Shown piece by piece: positions 6,212 to 6,432 of a stretch of DNA of 6,432 nucleotides (the stretch's first letter is position 1; the number at the start of each line of letters is the position of its first letter). A program made the position numbers and the translations under genes. Source of the DNA: an uncultured Chloroflexota bacterium (GTDB lineage: Bacteria; Chloroflexota; Anaerolineae; B4-G1; DUEL01); assembly GCA_937138275.1 (NCBI GenBank), contig CAKZOY010000039.1, positions 1 to 6,432 on the forward strand. Reading direction: 5' to 3'. Below the pieces are notes generated by a model. The model saw only the letters and a list, made by a program, of their open reading frames with translations, was not told the DNA's origin and made no database searches.

Positions 6212-6273
6212 ATGGACCTCCCTGTAAATTGGTGACAGTTCATGTTCAAATTCTCAAGGACACCTTCATCCCT

Positions 6274-6306
6274 CCCTCTTGCCCTACGGGCGGGGGAGCA
6301 AGAGGG
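6274..6306. repeat. 9-bp perfect inverted repeat
   Basis: CCCTCTTGC (6274-6282) and GCAAGAGGG (6298-6306) enclose 15 bases. A smaller alternative hairpin GCCC-TAC-GGGC (6281-6291) shares bases with the left arm, so two mutually exclusive folds are possible in an RNA read in either direction. Confidence 0.6.
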
Positions 6307-6327
6307 CAAGTGAGCAAGTAGGTAAGG
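6296..6327 (+). repeat. 8-bp tandem repeat, four units
   Basis: GAGCAAGA, GGGCAAGT, GAGCAAGT and AGGTAAGG run head to tail (consensus RRGYAAGN). The first unit overlaps the right arm of the adjacent inverted repeat. Confidence 0.65.
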
Positions 6328-6339
6328 GTGGAAGGGGTC

Positions 6340-6367
6340 TTTGGGGCGGCGGCTTCGCCGCCCCAAA
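6340..6367. repeat. 12-bp perfect GC-rich palindrome
   Basis: TTTGGGGCGGCG (6340-6351) and CGCCGCCCCAAA (6356-6367) flank a 4-base loop. The T run is before and the A run after the stem on both strands, the reverse of an intrinsic terminator, so it looks more like a dispersed palindromic element than a transcription stop. Confidence 0.75.
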
Positions 6368-6404
6368 AGCCCCATTTCCATTCCCCCTCCCCGTGCGGCT
6401 GTAG

Positions 6405-6425
6405 GGGCAGACGATCCGTCCGCCC
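6405..6425. repeat. Interrupted palindrome at the window edge
   Basis: GGGC-A-GACG (6405-6413) and CGTC-C-GCCC (6417-6425) pair around ATC with one A-C mismatch. It follows GTAG and may be part of a larger repeat element continuing past the window. Confidence 0.45.
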
Positions 6426-6432
6426 TCAACTG

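Larger units (their letters stand above)
6212..6432. other. Intergenic region upstream of the CBS-fbp-rho operon, no gene
   Basis: These 221 bases hold the CBS-gene Shine-Dalgarno and presumably the operon promoter, although I find only a TTGAGA (-35-like, minus strand) without a matching -10 box. The rest is low-complexity and hairpin-forming DNA: an inverted repeat, an 8-bp tandem repeat, a strong GC-rich palindrome and an interrupted palindrome at the edge. No convincing coding sequence is present. Confidence 0.6.

Noticed and set aside
5218..6235. Plus-strand open frames at 5218-5853 and 5780-6235
   Set aside because: Antisense to fbp and the CBS gene, rich in His, Asp and Gly without motifs.
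6340..6367. Strong palindrome as an intrinsic terminator
   Set aside because: On both strands the T run precedes and the A run follows the stem, opposite to a terminator.
6208..6429. Minus-strand 73-codon open frame upstream of the CBS gene
   Set aside because: It is translated through palindromes and tandem repeats, overlaps the CBS start and has no good ribosome site.

Overview
The window is GC-rich, densely coding bacterial DNA. It holds five protein-coding genes and two short intergenic stretches rich in repeats and hairpins. I see no rRNA, tRNA, CRISPR array, transposase or phage gene. The large secreted protein (beta-helix with a choice-of-anchor-Q-like signature, a DUF11-like domain and Ig/cadherin-like repeats), together with a Rho carrying an acidic N-terminal extension and G-rich heptad repeats between genes, would fit a Chloroflexota (Anaerolineae-like) genome. 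That assignment is an inference from gene style, not a proven placement.

Left part (1-2216, minus strand): an incomplete gene for a very large exported protein. It starts at 2216 and is still open at base 1, so its C-terminus and any surface anchor lie outside the window. In order it has a signal peptide, a right-handed beta-helix region with four exact 26-residue repeats, a closing GSPAIDAG...GAYE signature, a DUF11-like domain, and at least two and a half Ig/cadherin-like repeats of 97-98 residues.

Middle (2217-3268): a 281-bp divergent intergenic region with a TATAAT box on the minus strand and an ATTGGGG heptad tract that has G-quadruplex potential. It is followed by a plus-strand alpha/beta hydrolase of 256 residues with a complete Ser-Asp-His triad and a strong Shine-Dalgarno sequence.

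Right part (3329-6211, minus strand): a probable operon transcribed right to left, CBS-pair protein then class I fructose-1,6-bisphosphatase (fbp) then transcription termination factor Rho (rho). The CBS and fbp genes are 4 bp apart. fbp and rho are 53 bp apart, with a 10-bp perfect stem-loop directly after the fbp stop that may end or reduce transcription into rho. The hydrolase and rho genes converge at 3269-3328, where a 9-bp inverted repeat overlaps the rho stop. A CBS pair is a typical adenylate-sensing module and FBPase is an AMP-sensitive enzyme of gluconeogenesis, so the pairing suggests (but does not prove) energy-dependent control of FBPase.

Right edge (6212-6432): no gene, but a cluster of an 8-bp tandem repeat and three hairpin-forming inverted repeats upstream of the CBS gene. 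Overall this is mostly ordinary chromosomal content; the items most worth a second look are the CBS-fbp-rho arrangement, the hairpin between fbp and rho, the G-rich heptads and the modular surface protein.
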